Below, piece by piece: positions 39,673 to 47,702 of a stretch of 64,000 nucleotides of DNA. Source of the DNA: Nocardioides baculatus (GTDB lineage Bacteria; Actinomycetota; Actinomycetes; Propionibacteriales; Nocardioidaceae); NCBI RefSeq assembly GCF_016735675.1, contig NZ_JAERSG010000008.1:104760-168759 (forward strand), in the 5' to 3' direction. The position numbers were made by a program, and so were the translations under genes. The notes beneath the pieces were generated by a model that was not told where the DNA came from, searched no databases, and saw nothing but the letters and a program-made list of their open reading frames with translations. Positions within the stretch are counted from its first letter, which is position 1. The number at the start of each line of letters is the position of its first letter.

Positions 39673-40410
39673 GTGATCCCCCGCCAGGTCCCGGTGGCCG
39701 CACCGGCCCGCGTGCGCCAGCGGCTCCTCGAGGCCGCGCCCGGACCGCGCGAGGTGGTCCACGCCAGCGCGAGCGCGATCTACGTCGACCTCGACGGCTG
39801 GTGCCTCGGCCTGGTCTCCGCGACCGCGACCCGCGTCCCCTGCGCGCTGTGGTCCACGCTGCCGGACCTCGTGGCCCACGCCGGCAGCCCGGTCGCCGTC
39901 CGCGACGGTGTCCTCGTCCTCGGCGACGACGAGCTGCGGATCACCCGCCTCGCCGACCCGCGCGCCACGACCGTCGGACGGCACGAGAACCCTCCGTCCG
40001 CACAAGAGGTCCTCCTGTCGCACCAGCTCGACCTTCCCCGCGACGGCCGGCTCACGACCGCTCACCTCGACCGGCTGCTCGGCCGCGGCCCGGGCCTCAC
40101 GCCGCTCGGTGACGACGTCCTAGCGGGCTGGTTCGCCACCCGTGCCGCGCTCGGCGACCCCGACCCCGCGCTCGCGGGTGCCGTACGCCGTCGTCTCGGC
40201 GTCACCACCCTGCTGTCCGCCACGCTCATCGACTGCGCGATCCGCGGCGAGGCACTGCCCCAGCTGTCCGCCTGGCTGGCGGAGCCGACCCCGACCGCCC
40301 GCGACGCACTGCTCGCCGTCGGCGCCACCTCGGGCGCCGGGCTGCTCACCGGCGCCTCGCTGGCGCTCACCTCCGTCTCCACCGAACTGTCCCGAAGGGT
40401 TGTCGCATGA
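39673..40410 (+). CDS. allH: DUF2877 protein (AllH-like, carbamoyltransferase component)
   Basis: 245 residues with the DUF2877 features LGRGPGLTPLGDDVLAGW (about 140-157), ATLIDCAIRGE and GATSGAGLLTGASLAL. In Escherichia coli the DUF2877 protein YlbF/AllH is encoded with FdrA and a DUF1116 protein, and the three are linked to oxamate carbamoyltransferase activity in allantoin use. Here it opens an operon of exactly these three families, and its stop overlaps the fdrA start (ATGA). The symbol is given by family and context, not by test. Confidence 0.8.
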   Translation: MIPRQVPVAAPARVRQRLLEAAPGPREVVHASASAIYVDLDGWCLGLVSATATRVPCALWSTLPDLVAHAGSPVAVRDGVLVLGDDELRITRLADPRATTVGRHENPPSAQEVLLSHQLDLPRDGRLTTAHLDRLLGRGPGLTPLGDDVLAGWFATRAALGDPDPALAGAVRRRLGVTTLLSATLIDCAIRGEALPQLSAWLAEPTPTARDALLAVGATSGAGLLTGASLALTSVSTELSRRVVA

Positions 40411-41891
40411 AGGACCACGTCGAGCTCCGCAGCGGCGCGTACGCCGACTCGGTGACGCTGCTGCAGGTCAGCCGCGCCGTGCAGGCCTCCCCCGGCGTCG
40501 TCGCCGCGCAGGTGGCGATGGCCACCGGCCTCAACCTCGAGGTGCTCGAGGGGATGGGCTTCGACATCCCCGCCTCCTCGCCCAACGACATGGTCGTCGC
40601 GCTGCGACTCGACGACGGCGCCGACGTCGCCACCGCGCTGGCGGCGGTCGACGCCGCGCTCGCCCCGACCCGGCCGACGTCCGGCGACACCACCGTCGCC
40701 CCGGCGCGGACCACGGGATCCGCCCTTCGGCGGGGCAGCACGGGCGCGATCGCGCTCGTGTCGGTGCCGGGGGCCAGCGCCACCGTCGAGGCGATGGACG
40801 CCCTCGAGGCGGGCCACGACGTGATGGTCTTCAGCGACAACGTCCCGGTGGCCGAGGAGGTCGCGCTCAAGACGTACGCCGCCTCCCGCCACGCGCTCGT
40901 GATGGGACCCGACTGCGGCACGGCCGTCGTCGACGGCGTGGGGCTGGGCTTCGCCAACGCCGTCCGCCCCGGTCGCATCGGCATCGTCGCCGCGTCCGGC
41001 ACCGGCTGCCAGCAGCTGCTCTCCCTCCTCCACCTCGCCGGGTCCACGTACGACGACGTGGGCGTCCGCTGGGCGCTCGGCGTCGGCGGCCGCGACCTGT
41101 CGTCCGCCGTGGGCGGCCTGTCCACCCGCGAGGCGCTGCGTCGCCTCGACGCCGACCCCGACGTCGACCTGGTGGTCGTGGTCTCCAAGCCACCGGCCGC
41201 TGAGGTGGCCGGCGACCTCGCGTCCTACGTCGACACGCTGGCCACCCCCGTCGAGCTCGGCCTGCTCGGTCGCGGCCAGCGCGACCTGACCGCCGTCGCC
41301 GAGGCGGTGCTCGCCCGGCTCGGCCACGCCGCGCCGGAGTGGCCCGTCGCAGGCACCCGGAACACGGGCGTGGCGACCGGACCGCTGCTGCGCGGCCTCT
41401 TCGTCGGCGGCACCCTGTGCGACGAGTCGATGCTCATCGCCACCGAGGTGCTCGGACCGATCCGGTCCAACATCCCGCTGAGCGACGAGCTGGCCCTCGG
41501 GGACGAGCTGCTGGTCGACGACCACGTGATGATCGACTTCGGCGACGACGCCCTCACCCAGGGCCGCGCGCACCCGATGATCGACCCGACGCTGCGCAAC
41601 GAGCAGCTCGCGCGCTCCGCCGCCGACCCGTCGACAGGCGTCATCCTGCTCGACCTGGTGCTCGGCCACGGCGCCGAGCCCGACCCGGCGGCCCTGCTCG
41701 GGCCGGCGATCACCGCGGCGCGCACGGACCGGGCGATCCCCGTCATCGTCAGCCTCGTCGGCACCGACCTCGACCCGCAGGGCCTGTCCGCCCAGGTCGA
41801 GGCGCTCACCGCGGCCGGCGCCGAGGTCCACGTCTCCAACGCCTCGGCCACCCGCCGTGCGATCCAGCTGATCGAAGGAGCCCGCGCATGA
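40407..41891 (+). CDS. fdrA: FdrA-family acyl-CoA synthetase-like protein (AllF-like)
   Basis: 494 residues of the FdrA family, related to succinyl-CoA synthetase alpha/beta folds. It has CoA-ligase-like segments (VMGPDCGTAVVDGVGLGFAN, RPGRIGIVAASGTGCQQLL, GVGGRDLSSAVGGLSTREAL, GGTLCDESMLIATEVLG, DLVLGHGAEPDPAALLGPAI). E. coli FdrA/AllF works with DUF1116 and DUF2877 proteins. The reaction type there is phosphorolysis of a carbamoyl group to carbamoyl phosphate, which carbamate kinase (15092-16027) can use. Coupled by 4-nt overlaps on both sides. Confidence 0.88.
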   Translation: MKDHVELRSGAYADSVTLLQVSRAVQASPGVVAAQVAMATGLNLEVLEGMGFDIPASSPNDMVVALRLDDGADVATALAAVDAALAPTRPTSGDTTVAPARTTGSALRRGSTGAIALVSVPGASATVEAMDALEAGHDVMVFSDNVPVAEEVALKTYAASRHALVMGPDCGTAVVDGVGLGFANAVRPGRIGIVAASGTGCQQLLSLLHLAGSTYDDVGVRWALGVGGRDLSSAVGGLSTREALRRLDADPDVDLVVVVSKPPAAEVAGDLASYVDTLATPVELGLLGRGQRDLTAVAEAVLARLGHAAPEWPVAGTRNTGVATGPLLRGLFVGGTLCDESMLIATEVLGPIRSNIPLSDELALGDELLVDDHVMIDFGDDALTQGRAHPMIDPTLRNEQLARSAADPSTGVILLDLVLGHGAEPDPAALLGPAITAARTDRAIPVIVSLVGTDLDPQGLSAQVEALTAAGAEVHVSNASATRRAIQLIEGARA

Positions 41892-43279
41892 GCGAGACCA
41901 CCGTCGTGACCGTCGGCGCCGACATGTTCGCCGACGCCGTCGCCGGCCAGGCCGTCGAGGTCGAGCGCGTCGACTGGCGACCGCCGATGCCCGGCACGCA
42001 GGAACACCTCGCCCGGGTCGCCACCGACCCGAGGAGGCTCGATGCCAACGCGCGGGCCGTCGCAGCGATGCTGGGCGTCACCGCCCACCTCGTCGACGTG
42101 GCACCGGCGAGCGAGGTGCTCGGCCTCGAGAAGGGCCAGTTCCTCCACGCCGGCCCGCCGATCGAGTGGGACCGTACGTCCGGTCCGCTCCGCGGCGCGC
42201 TGATGGGCGGCGCTGCCCTCGAGGGACTCGTGGACGACCCCGAGGACGCGGTCGCCCTCTTCGAGTCCGGCGACCACGTCAGCCTCGAGCCGTGCCACCA
42301 CCGCAGCGCCGTCGGCCCGATGGCGGGCGTCGTCACGCCGTCGATGTGGATGTGGGTCCTCGAGGACCGCGCCACCGGCGCCCGGACGTACTGCTCCCTC
42401 AACGAGGGCCTCGGCAAGGTGCTGCGCTACGGCGCGTACGGCCCGGAGGTGCTGACGAGGCTGCGCTGGATGGGCGACGTGCTCGGCCCGCTGCTGCAGG
42501 CCGCGGTCCGCGGCACGGAGGAGGCCACCGACGTCACCGGCATCCTCACCCAGATGCTGCAGATGGGCGACGAGGCCCACAACCGCAACCGCGCCGGCAC
42601 GCTGATGCTGCTGCGCGACCTCTCCCCCGCGATGGTGACCTCCGGTTTCGACAGCTCGGACGTCGCGGACGTGCTGCGCTTCGTCGGCGGCAACGACCAC
42701 TTCTTCCTCAACCTCGCGATGCCCGCCTGCAAGCTCGCGCTCGACGCGGGCCGGGGCGTCCCCGGCTCGACGATGGTCGTCGCGATGGCCCGCAACGGCA
42801 CCGACTTCGGCATCCAGGTCTCGGGCACGGGCGACGAGTGGTTCACCGGTCCGGCGCAGGTCGCGGAGGGCCTCTTCCTCGGCGACTACGGCCCCGACGA
42901 CGCCAACCCCGACATCGGCGACTCGGCGATCACGGAGACGGCCGGGATCGGCGGCTTCGCGATGGCGACCGCCCCAGCGATCGTCCGGCTGGTCGGCGGC
43001 TCGGTGCCCGACGCGCTCGCGACGACGCGACGGATGCACGAGATCACGCTCGCCGAGAACCCCCGCTGGTCGGTGCCCGTCCTGGAGTTCCAGGGGACCC
43101 CGACCGGCATCGACGTGACGAAGGTGTGCCGCACGGGCATCCTGCCGCAGATCAACACCGGCATGGCCGGGGCCGTCGCCGGCGTCGGCCAGGTCGGTGC
43201 CGGCCTCGTCACCCCTCCCGCGGAGATCTTCCCGAAGGCCCTCGCGGCGCTGGCGGCCGAGGTCCCGGCCGCGACATAA
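41888..43279 (+). CDS. allG: DUF1116 protein (AllG-like)
   Basis: 463 residues of the DUF1116 (YlbE/AllG) family: GQFLHAGPPIEWDRTSGPLR, ALMGGAALEGL, SLEPCHHRSAVGPMAGVVTP, SLNEGLGKVLRYGAYGPEVL, QMGDEAHNRNRAGTLMLLR, FVGGNDHFFLNLAMPACKL. It is the last gene of the DUF2877-fdrA-DUF1116 operon. In E. coli it is a partner of FdrA in the last step of anaerobic allantoin use. A 71-bp structured repeat follows 17 nt after the stop. Confidence 0.85.
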   Translation: MSETTVVTVGADMFADAVAGQAVEVERVDWRPPMPGTQEHLARVATDPRRLDANARAVAAMLGVTAHLVDVAPASEVLGLEKGQFLHAGPPIEWDRTSGPLRGALMGGAALEGLVDDPEDAVALFESGDHVSLEPCHHRSAVGPMAGVVTPSMWMWVLEDRATGARTYCSLNEGLGKVLRYGAYGPEVLTRLRWMGDVLGPLLQAAVRGTEEATDVTGILTQMLQMGDEAHNRNRAGTLMLLRDLSPAMVTSGFDSSDVADVLRFVGGNDHFFLNLAMPACKLALDAGRGVPGSTMVVAMARNGTDFGIQVSGTGDEWFTGPAQVAEGLFLGDYGPDDANPDIGDSAITETAGIGGFAMATAPAIVRLVGGSVPDALATTRRMHEITLAENPRWSVPVLEFQGTPTGIDVTKVCRTGILPQINTGMAGAVAGVGQVGAGLVTPPAEIFPKALAALAAEVPAAT

Positions 43280-43296
43280 CGGCGTACTGGGTGGGC

Positions 43297-43367
43297 GAGT
43301 CCGACACCTGGAGGCCGTTGCAACCCCCTCCAACAGTCGGACTCCCCGCACGTGCGGGGACTCCGAC
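43297..43367. repeat. 71-bp structured intergenic repeat, copy 2
   Basis: It matches 30521-30591 at about 92%. Its folds are cleaner here: GAGTCCGAC/GTCGGACTC outside a TGGAGG/CCTCCA stem, or GTCGGACTCCCCGCAC / GTGCGGGGACTCCGAC, a 16-bp hairpin with one mismatch. It lies between the convergent DUF1116 and acyltransferase genes and may work as a terminator. Confidence 0.75.
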
Positions 43368-43382
43368 GAGGGGCGGGGCAGG

Positions 43383-44069
43383 TTAGGCGTCGGCCGGGCG
43401 CTCGTTGTAGCCGCCGGCGAGCTCCTGGCCGGTGAGCCCGGCGATCGAGGCCATGATCCGGTCGGTGAGCTCGCGGCGGGCGCGACCGGTGGGTACGCCG
43501 TCGTACTCCCCCGCGGCCCGGATCGGCTCGCCGAAGCGGACGGTGACGTCGACGCGGCCGAGGCGGGGGCGGTTGGAACCGACGGGCTGGATGTCCTCGG
43601 TGCCGGTCAGCCCGACCGGCACGACCGGCGCGCCAGAGGTCAGGGCGAGGTGCGCGACGCCGGTGCGGCCGCGGTAGAGCCGGCCGTCACGGGAGCGGGT
43701 GCCCTCGGGGTAGATCCCGAACGCCTCGCCCTTGCCGAGCACGGCGAGCGCGGTGTCGAGGCTGGCGATGGCGGCCCTGGTGTCGTCGCGGTCGACCGGC
43801 AGCATGCCGAGTCCCTCGAACCACGCGCGCACGAGCGTGCCCTTCACGCCGGTGCCGGTGAAGTAGTCGGACTTGGCGAGGAAGACCACCTTGCGCGGCA
43901 CCACGACGGGGATGACCACGCTGTCGAAGAACGACAGGTGGTTGCTCGCCACGATGACGGGACCGGACGTCGGCACGTGGTGCAGGCCCTCGACCCGGGG
44001 GCGCCAGACGGCACGCGCGACCGGCGGGATGACTCCGTGCGCGACCGTGTAGAGCATGGGGATCATCAT
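43383..44069 (-). CDS. 1-acyl-sn-glycerol-3-phosphate acyltransferase (PlsC family)
   Basis: 228 residues with the PlsC blocks: NHLSFFD (motif I, NHxxxxD), a middle FLAKSDYFTGTGVKG, and YPEGTRSRDG (EGTRS, motif III), then VVPVGLTGTED. It transfers acyl groups to lysophosphatidic acid or a similar acceptor at the membrane. The start ATG 44069 overlaps the upstream stop (ATGA). It is the last gene of the seven-gene DUF4129 / MoxR / DUF58 operon. Confidence 0.9.
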   Translation of the reverse strand: MMIPMLYTVAHGVIPPVARAVWRPRVEGLHHVPTSGPVIVASNHLSFFDSVVIPVVVPRKVVFLAKSDYFTGTGVKGTLVRAWFEGLGMLPVDRDDTRAAIASLDTALAVLGKGEAFGIYPEGTRSRDGRLYRGRTGVAHLALTSGAPVVPVGLTGTEDIQPVGSNRPRLGRVDVTVRFGEPIRAAGEYDGVPTGRARRELTDRIMASIAGLTGQELAGGYNERPADA

Positions 44070-44398
44070 GCCCGGAGGGTCGGCTGGTGGAACGCACTGC
44101 CCAGATCGACCGCACCGCTCGGGCGCAGCGGGGTGCCCTCCTCGAGGTAGGCCTGGCGTGCCTCCTCGTCGTGCGACGGCGGCAGCGACCCGTCCGCCCG
44201 GACCACCCGCCACCACGCGACGGCCGCGCCGTGGGTGGCCATCACGTTGCCGACCAGACGGGGTCCACCGCGCCCGAGCCGGTGGCCGACCACGTCGGCG
44301 ATGGCGCCGTAGGTCGTCACCCGGCCGCGCGGGACCGACTCGGCGCACTGGAGCACCAGCTCGATGTAGAGCTCCCGCTCCTCGGGGGTGGTCGTCAC
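44066..44398 (-). CDS. alkyltransferase-like protein (MGMT family without active cysteine)
   Basis: 110 residues of the MGMT DNA-binding domain: IELVLQCAESVPRGRVTTYG, AIADVVGHRLGRGGPRLVG, then VAWWRVVRADG where methyltransferases have PCHRV. The reactive cysteine is replaced by tryptophan, and the following His is also Trp. That is the hallmark of alkyltransferase-like (ATL) proteins, which bind alkylated guanine and hand it to nucleotide excision repair. It overlaps both neighbours by 4 nt. Confidence 0.85.
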   Translation of the reverse strand: MTTTPEERELYIELVLQCAESVPRGRVTTYGAIADVVGHRLGRGGPRLVGNVMATHGAAVAWWRVVRADGSLPPSHDEEARQAYLEEGTPLRPSGAVDLGSAFHQPTLRA

Positions 44399-44913
44399 CG
44401 CGCGTCGGACCGGGTCAGCCGGGCCGTCACCAGCAGCACGACGGCGGTCATCGATGCGGTCGTCAGCCACAGCCAGGGCGGTGCGAGCGAGGGGTCGATC
44501 CCCCGCACGGAGACCCACGCGACCAGCGCCGGCACCAGGGCGAGCAGGCCGCGACGCAGCCAGAGCCGGACGAGCCCCCGGTCGACCGGCAGGGCGCCCG
44601 GACCGTAGGACAGCATCACCGCGGACAGGTGCGCCGCGAGGAGCAGGACGGCGACCACCAGCACCCGCCAGTCGACGACCCCGCGGGAGGCCCACCAGCC
44701 GGCGACCAGGACCAGCGGGACGATGCCCACCGCGTGGTCGGGGACCCTGGCCCAGGCCGCGGCGCTCAGCGGGACCGCCACCAGGACGAACCAGTGCGGC
44801 ACCTCCGGGATCGCCAGGGCGAGCGCCACGCACGGCAGCGCGACCACCAGCACCCGCAGGACGACCACCGCACGCGTGGTGCCGGGAGCGATGAGTCCAC
44901 CGGTCGTCGCCAT
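44395..44913 (-). CDS. membrane protein, unknown function
   Basis: 172 residues with about five hydrophobic segments (VVVLRVLVVALPCVALALAI, WFVLVAVPLSAAAWA, VGIVPLVLVAGWWAS, VLVVAVLLLAAHLSAVM, LWLTTASMTAVVLLVTARL). No motif recognised. It follows the DUF58 gene with an ATGA overlap, so it belongs to the MoxR/DUF58 system operon. Confidence 0.75.
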   Translation of the reverse strand: MATTGGLIAPGTTRAVVVLRVLVVALPCVALALAIPEVPHWFVLVAVPLSAAAWARVPDHAVGIVPLVLVAGWWASRGVVDWRVLVVAVLLLAAHLSAVMLSYGPGALPVDRGLVRLWLRRGLLALVPALVAWVSVRGIDPSLAPPWLWLTTASMTAVVLLVTARLTRSDAR

Positions 44914-46190
44914 CACGCACGCACCCGGGGCGCGCGACCGCGTCGCGCGAGCTGCTGCAGGACGGTGTCGAGCGTTCCGGGGCCCCGCCACGGCACGACC
45001 GGCGTGCCGAGCCCGGCCAGGCGCTGCAACCGGTCGTCGCGCTCGATCTTCTGCATGCGGGCAGCCAGCGACGCGAGCTCGCGAGGATCCCCGTCGCGCG
45101 CGGCCACCGCGTCGCCGATGGTGTCGATGACCACCACCGACCCGCCACCGCGCTGCAGGGTCGCGGTGGCGGTCACCAGCGGCGTGAAGAACATCGGCGA
45201 CAGCACGTAGACGACGCTGCCGGCGCCTGCCCCGAGGTCGAGGCGCTCGGGCGCGACACCCCGCGCCTCCGCGCGGACGCGGGCGAGCGTGCCCTGGAGC
45301 CGCTGGAGGTGCCGCGCACCGGAGCCCAGCGGCACCCGGGTGCCGTCGGCCGACACGACCAGCATGCCCACCCGGTCGCCGGTACGGATGTGGTGCTCGG
45401 CGAGCGCCGACGCCGCGCGCACGGTGAGGTCGAGGGTGCTCGCGGCCCCGTCGATGCCACCCGAGACACCCATGTCGCCGAGTCCGTCGAGCACCAGCCA
45501 CACACCCGCGTCCTGCTCGGCCCGGGTCGTGATCACGTGCAGCTCTCCGGTGCGCAGCGACACCGGCCAGGTGATGCGCTTGAGCCGGTCGCCGGTGGCG
45601 AAGGGCCGGATCCCCTCGAACTCCGTGCCGCTCCCGATCCGCCGCGACCGGTGCCGTCCGACCAGCCCGTCGGGCTGCGGCACCTCCGCCCGGGTGTCGT
45701 ACGGCGCCGTCTGCGGCAGGACGTTGAAGCCGCGCTCCGGCAGGTCGAGCGGACCCCAGACCCACCCTGCCCAGGCAGAGGTGAGGGCCACCCGCTCGGC
45801 GCCGACCGCACGGCGGCCCCAGCGGCGCGGGCTGAAGACGATCGTCGGGAGGTCCGCCTCGACCAGCGCCCCCGCGGCGCCGTACGCCGGCTGGGTGGCG
45901 ACGTGCGGCGCCTCGAAGGCGACGCGGGTGACGTGCTCGACCCCCTCGAGGTCGTCGATCGCGAGCCGCGAGGTCGTGGACTGACCCTCGTGGAGCCGGA
46001 CGTGGTCGAGCTGGGCGGACACCCGGGGGGCCGTGCGCGGTCGAGCGACGAGCCCCATCACCGCGAGGACCGCGAAGGGAGCGGCCAGCACGACCAGCAC
46101 CTCCTGGCCCAGCACGACGCCGCCGGTCACCCCGCCCAGGGTCAGCAGGCAGGCCCGGACGAGCGCGGGCGTGGGCCGCCAGGACGTCAT
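44913..46190 (-). CDS. DUF58 domain protein
   Basis: 425 residues: two N-terminal transmembrane helices (ACLLTLGGVTGGVVLGQEVL, VLAAPFAVLAVMGLVA), a beta-rich region, then the DUF58 motif GSGTEFEGIRPFATGDRLKR and ITWPVSLRTGELHV, followed by a von Willebrand-A-like fold (WLVLDGLGDMGVSG). DUF58 proteins are encoded with MoxR ATPases and are thought to take part in cell-envelope protein or complex maturation. Stop and start signals overlap the downstream gene by 4 nt; the MoxR stop is 7 nt upstream. Confidence 0.9.
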   Translation of the reverse strand: MTSWRPTPALVRACLLTLGGVTGGVVLGQEVLVVLAAPFAVLAVMGLVARPRTAPRVSAQLDHVRLHEGQSTTSRLAIDDLEGVEHVTRVAFEAPHVATQPAYGAAGALVEADLPTIVFSPRRWGRRAVGAERVALTSAWAGWVWGPLDLPERGFNVLPQTAPYDTRAEVPQPDGLVGRHRSRRIGSGTEFEGIRPFATGDRLKRITWPVSLRTGELHVITTRAEQDAGVWLVLDGLGDMGVSGGIDGAASTLDLTVRAASALAEHHIRTGDRVGMLVVSADGTRVPLGSGARHLQRLQGTLARVRAEARGVAPERLDLGAGAGSVVYVLSPMFFTPLVTATATLQRGGGSVVVIDTIGDAVAARDGDPRELASLAARMQKIERDDRLQRLAGLGTPVVPWRGPGTLDTVLQQLARRGRAPRVRA

Positions 46191-46197
46191 CGTGAGG

Positions 46198-47214
46198 TCA
46201 CCGGGCCCCGCGGGCTTCGAGGGTGCGAGGCGTCTCGACCGACGACAGGACCGCGTCGACGACCCGGGCGCCGGAGGCCTGCGTCATCCAGAGGTCGGGC
46301 TTGATGGTGATGCGGTGGGCGAGCACGGCCCGGGCGACGACCTTGACGTCCTCGGGCACGACGTAGTCGCGGCCCCGGATCGCGGCCCAGGCCCGCGCGG
46401 TGAGCACGAGCCCGAGGCTGCCGCGGGGCGAGGAGCCTGTGAGCACGTCGGGGTGCGAGCGGGTCGCCCCGACCAGATCGACGCAGTAGCGCGCGACCGA
46501 GTCGTCGACGGCGACCCTCTCGACGGCCGACTGGGCGGCGGCGAGGCCCCCGGCATCGGTCACCCGCTGGATGTCGACCTCCTCGCGCTGGCGGTCCAGC
46601 CGGCGCCGCAGGACGTCGTGCTCCTCACCAGCCGACGGATAGCCGAACGCGACCCGGAGCAGGAAGCGGTCCAGCTGGGCCTCGGGCAGCGGGTAGGTGC
46701 CTTCGTACTCGACCGGGTTGGCGGTCGCGAGGACGTGGAAGGGGCTGGGCAGCCGGTGGGTCTGGCCCTCGACCGTCACCTGCCCCTCCTGCATCGCCTC
46801 GAGGAGCGCGGCCTGCGTCTTCGGCGGGGTCCGGTTGATCTCGTCGGCGAGCAGGAGGCCCGCGAAGACCGGCCCGGGCCGGAAGTCGAACTCGCCGTTG
46901 CGCTGGTCGTAGACGTAGGACCCGGTGAGGTCGGCGGGGAGCAGGTCGGGGGTGAACTGGGCGCGCGAGAACTCCAGCCCGAGCGCGCCCGCGAACGACC
47001 GCGCGGCCAGGGTCTTGCCGAGGCCGGGGAAGTCCTCGAGCAGCACGTGGCCCTTGGCGAGGATGCCGGCGAGGACCAGCGTCAACGCCTCGCGCTTGCC
47101 GACGACGGCCCTGCCCACCTCGTCGAGGACCCGCTCGGCGAACCGGGCCACCTCCGCGGGGTCGGCCGGGACCTCCGGGGCGGTTGCGGTCGGGTCGTGG
47201 TCAGCGTCGGTCAC
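46198..47214 (-). CDS. MoxR-family AAA+ ATPase
   Basis: 338 residues. The Walker A-containing stretch LLEDFPGLGKTLAARSF, Walker B LLADEINRTPPKTQAALLEA, sensor 1 VLATANPVEYEGTYPLPEAQ and arginine-finger DRFLLRVAFGYP are all standard. MoxR ATPases act as chaperones that insert metals or assemble complexes with VWA-type partners, here the downstream DUF58 protein. It overlaps the upstream membrane protein gene by 14 nt. Confidence 0.93.
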   Translation of the reverse strand: MTDADHDPTATAPEVPADPAEVARFAERVLDEVGRAVVGKREALTLVLAGILAKGHVLLEDFPGLGKTLAARSFAGALGLEFSRAQFTPDLLPADLTGSYVYDQRNGEFDFRPGPVFAGLLLADEINRTPPKTQAALLEAMQEGQVTVEGQTHRLPSPFHVLATANPVEYEGTYPLPEAQLDRFLLRVAFGYPSAGEEHDVLRRRLDRQREEVDIQRVTDAGGLAAAQSAVERVAVDDSVARYCVDLVGATRSHPDVLTGSSPRGSLGLVLTARAWAAIRGRDYVVPEDVKVVARAVLAHRITIKPDLWMTQASGARVVDAVLSSVETPRTLEARGAR

Positions 47215-47638
47215 GGGACTCCTCGATTCGGGTCAGGATGGTGTCGATGTCGGCGGGCCGGATGCGGTCGCGGCCGGCGAGCTCGCGCTGGATCTCGGCG
47301 GCGAGGTCCGGGTCGCGGCCCCTCGCCAGGGCGACCAGCCGCTCGGCCAGGGCCGCCGAGGGGTGGTCGGCGTGCTGGTGGCTGGACAGCACCCGCAGGT
47401 CGGAGGTGACCTGGTCGACGCGGTCGGAGCGTCGAGGGATCGGGTGCTGCCAGTGCGAGACCGGGGCCTCGGCGGTGTCGATCACGAGGTACGTCATCGC
47501 GATCACGACGACGGCCCAGACTGCGTACGGGAAGGGCCGGGGCTCGAAGTCGAGCCAGAGGGCGACGGCGTAGCCGATCGCGGCGAGGACCACCCCGCCG
47601 CCGACCCGGCCGCTCCAGCGGCTCGACAGCCGGCTCAT
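47201..47638 (-). CDS. membrane protein of the MoxR operon
   Basis: 145 residues with two N-terminal transmembrane helices (VGGGVVLAAIGYAVALWL and YAVWAVVVIAMTYLVI) and a charged cytoplasmic tail rich in Arg, Asp and Ala. No known motif. Its place between DUF4129 and MoxR genes is constant in many actinobacteria and suggests a part in the same complex. Confidence 0.75.
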   Translation of the reverse strand: MSRLSSRWSGRVGGGVVLAAIGYAVALWLDFEPRPFPYAVWAVVVIAMTYLVIDTAEAPVSHWQHPIPRRSDRVDQVTSDLRVLSSHQHADHPSAALAERLVALARGRDPDLAAEIQRELAGRDRIRPADIDTILTRIEESRDRR

Positions 47639-47702
47639 CCGGGGTCCCCGAGGCGTTGTCGGGAGGAGCGAAGCGGGGGACGAGAACGTCGTGGGGTGGT
47701 CT

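Noticed and set aside
44066..44398. Active O6-methylguanine-DNA methyltransferase
   Set aside because: The acceptor cysteine is replaced by tryptophan.
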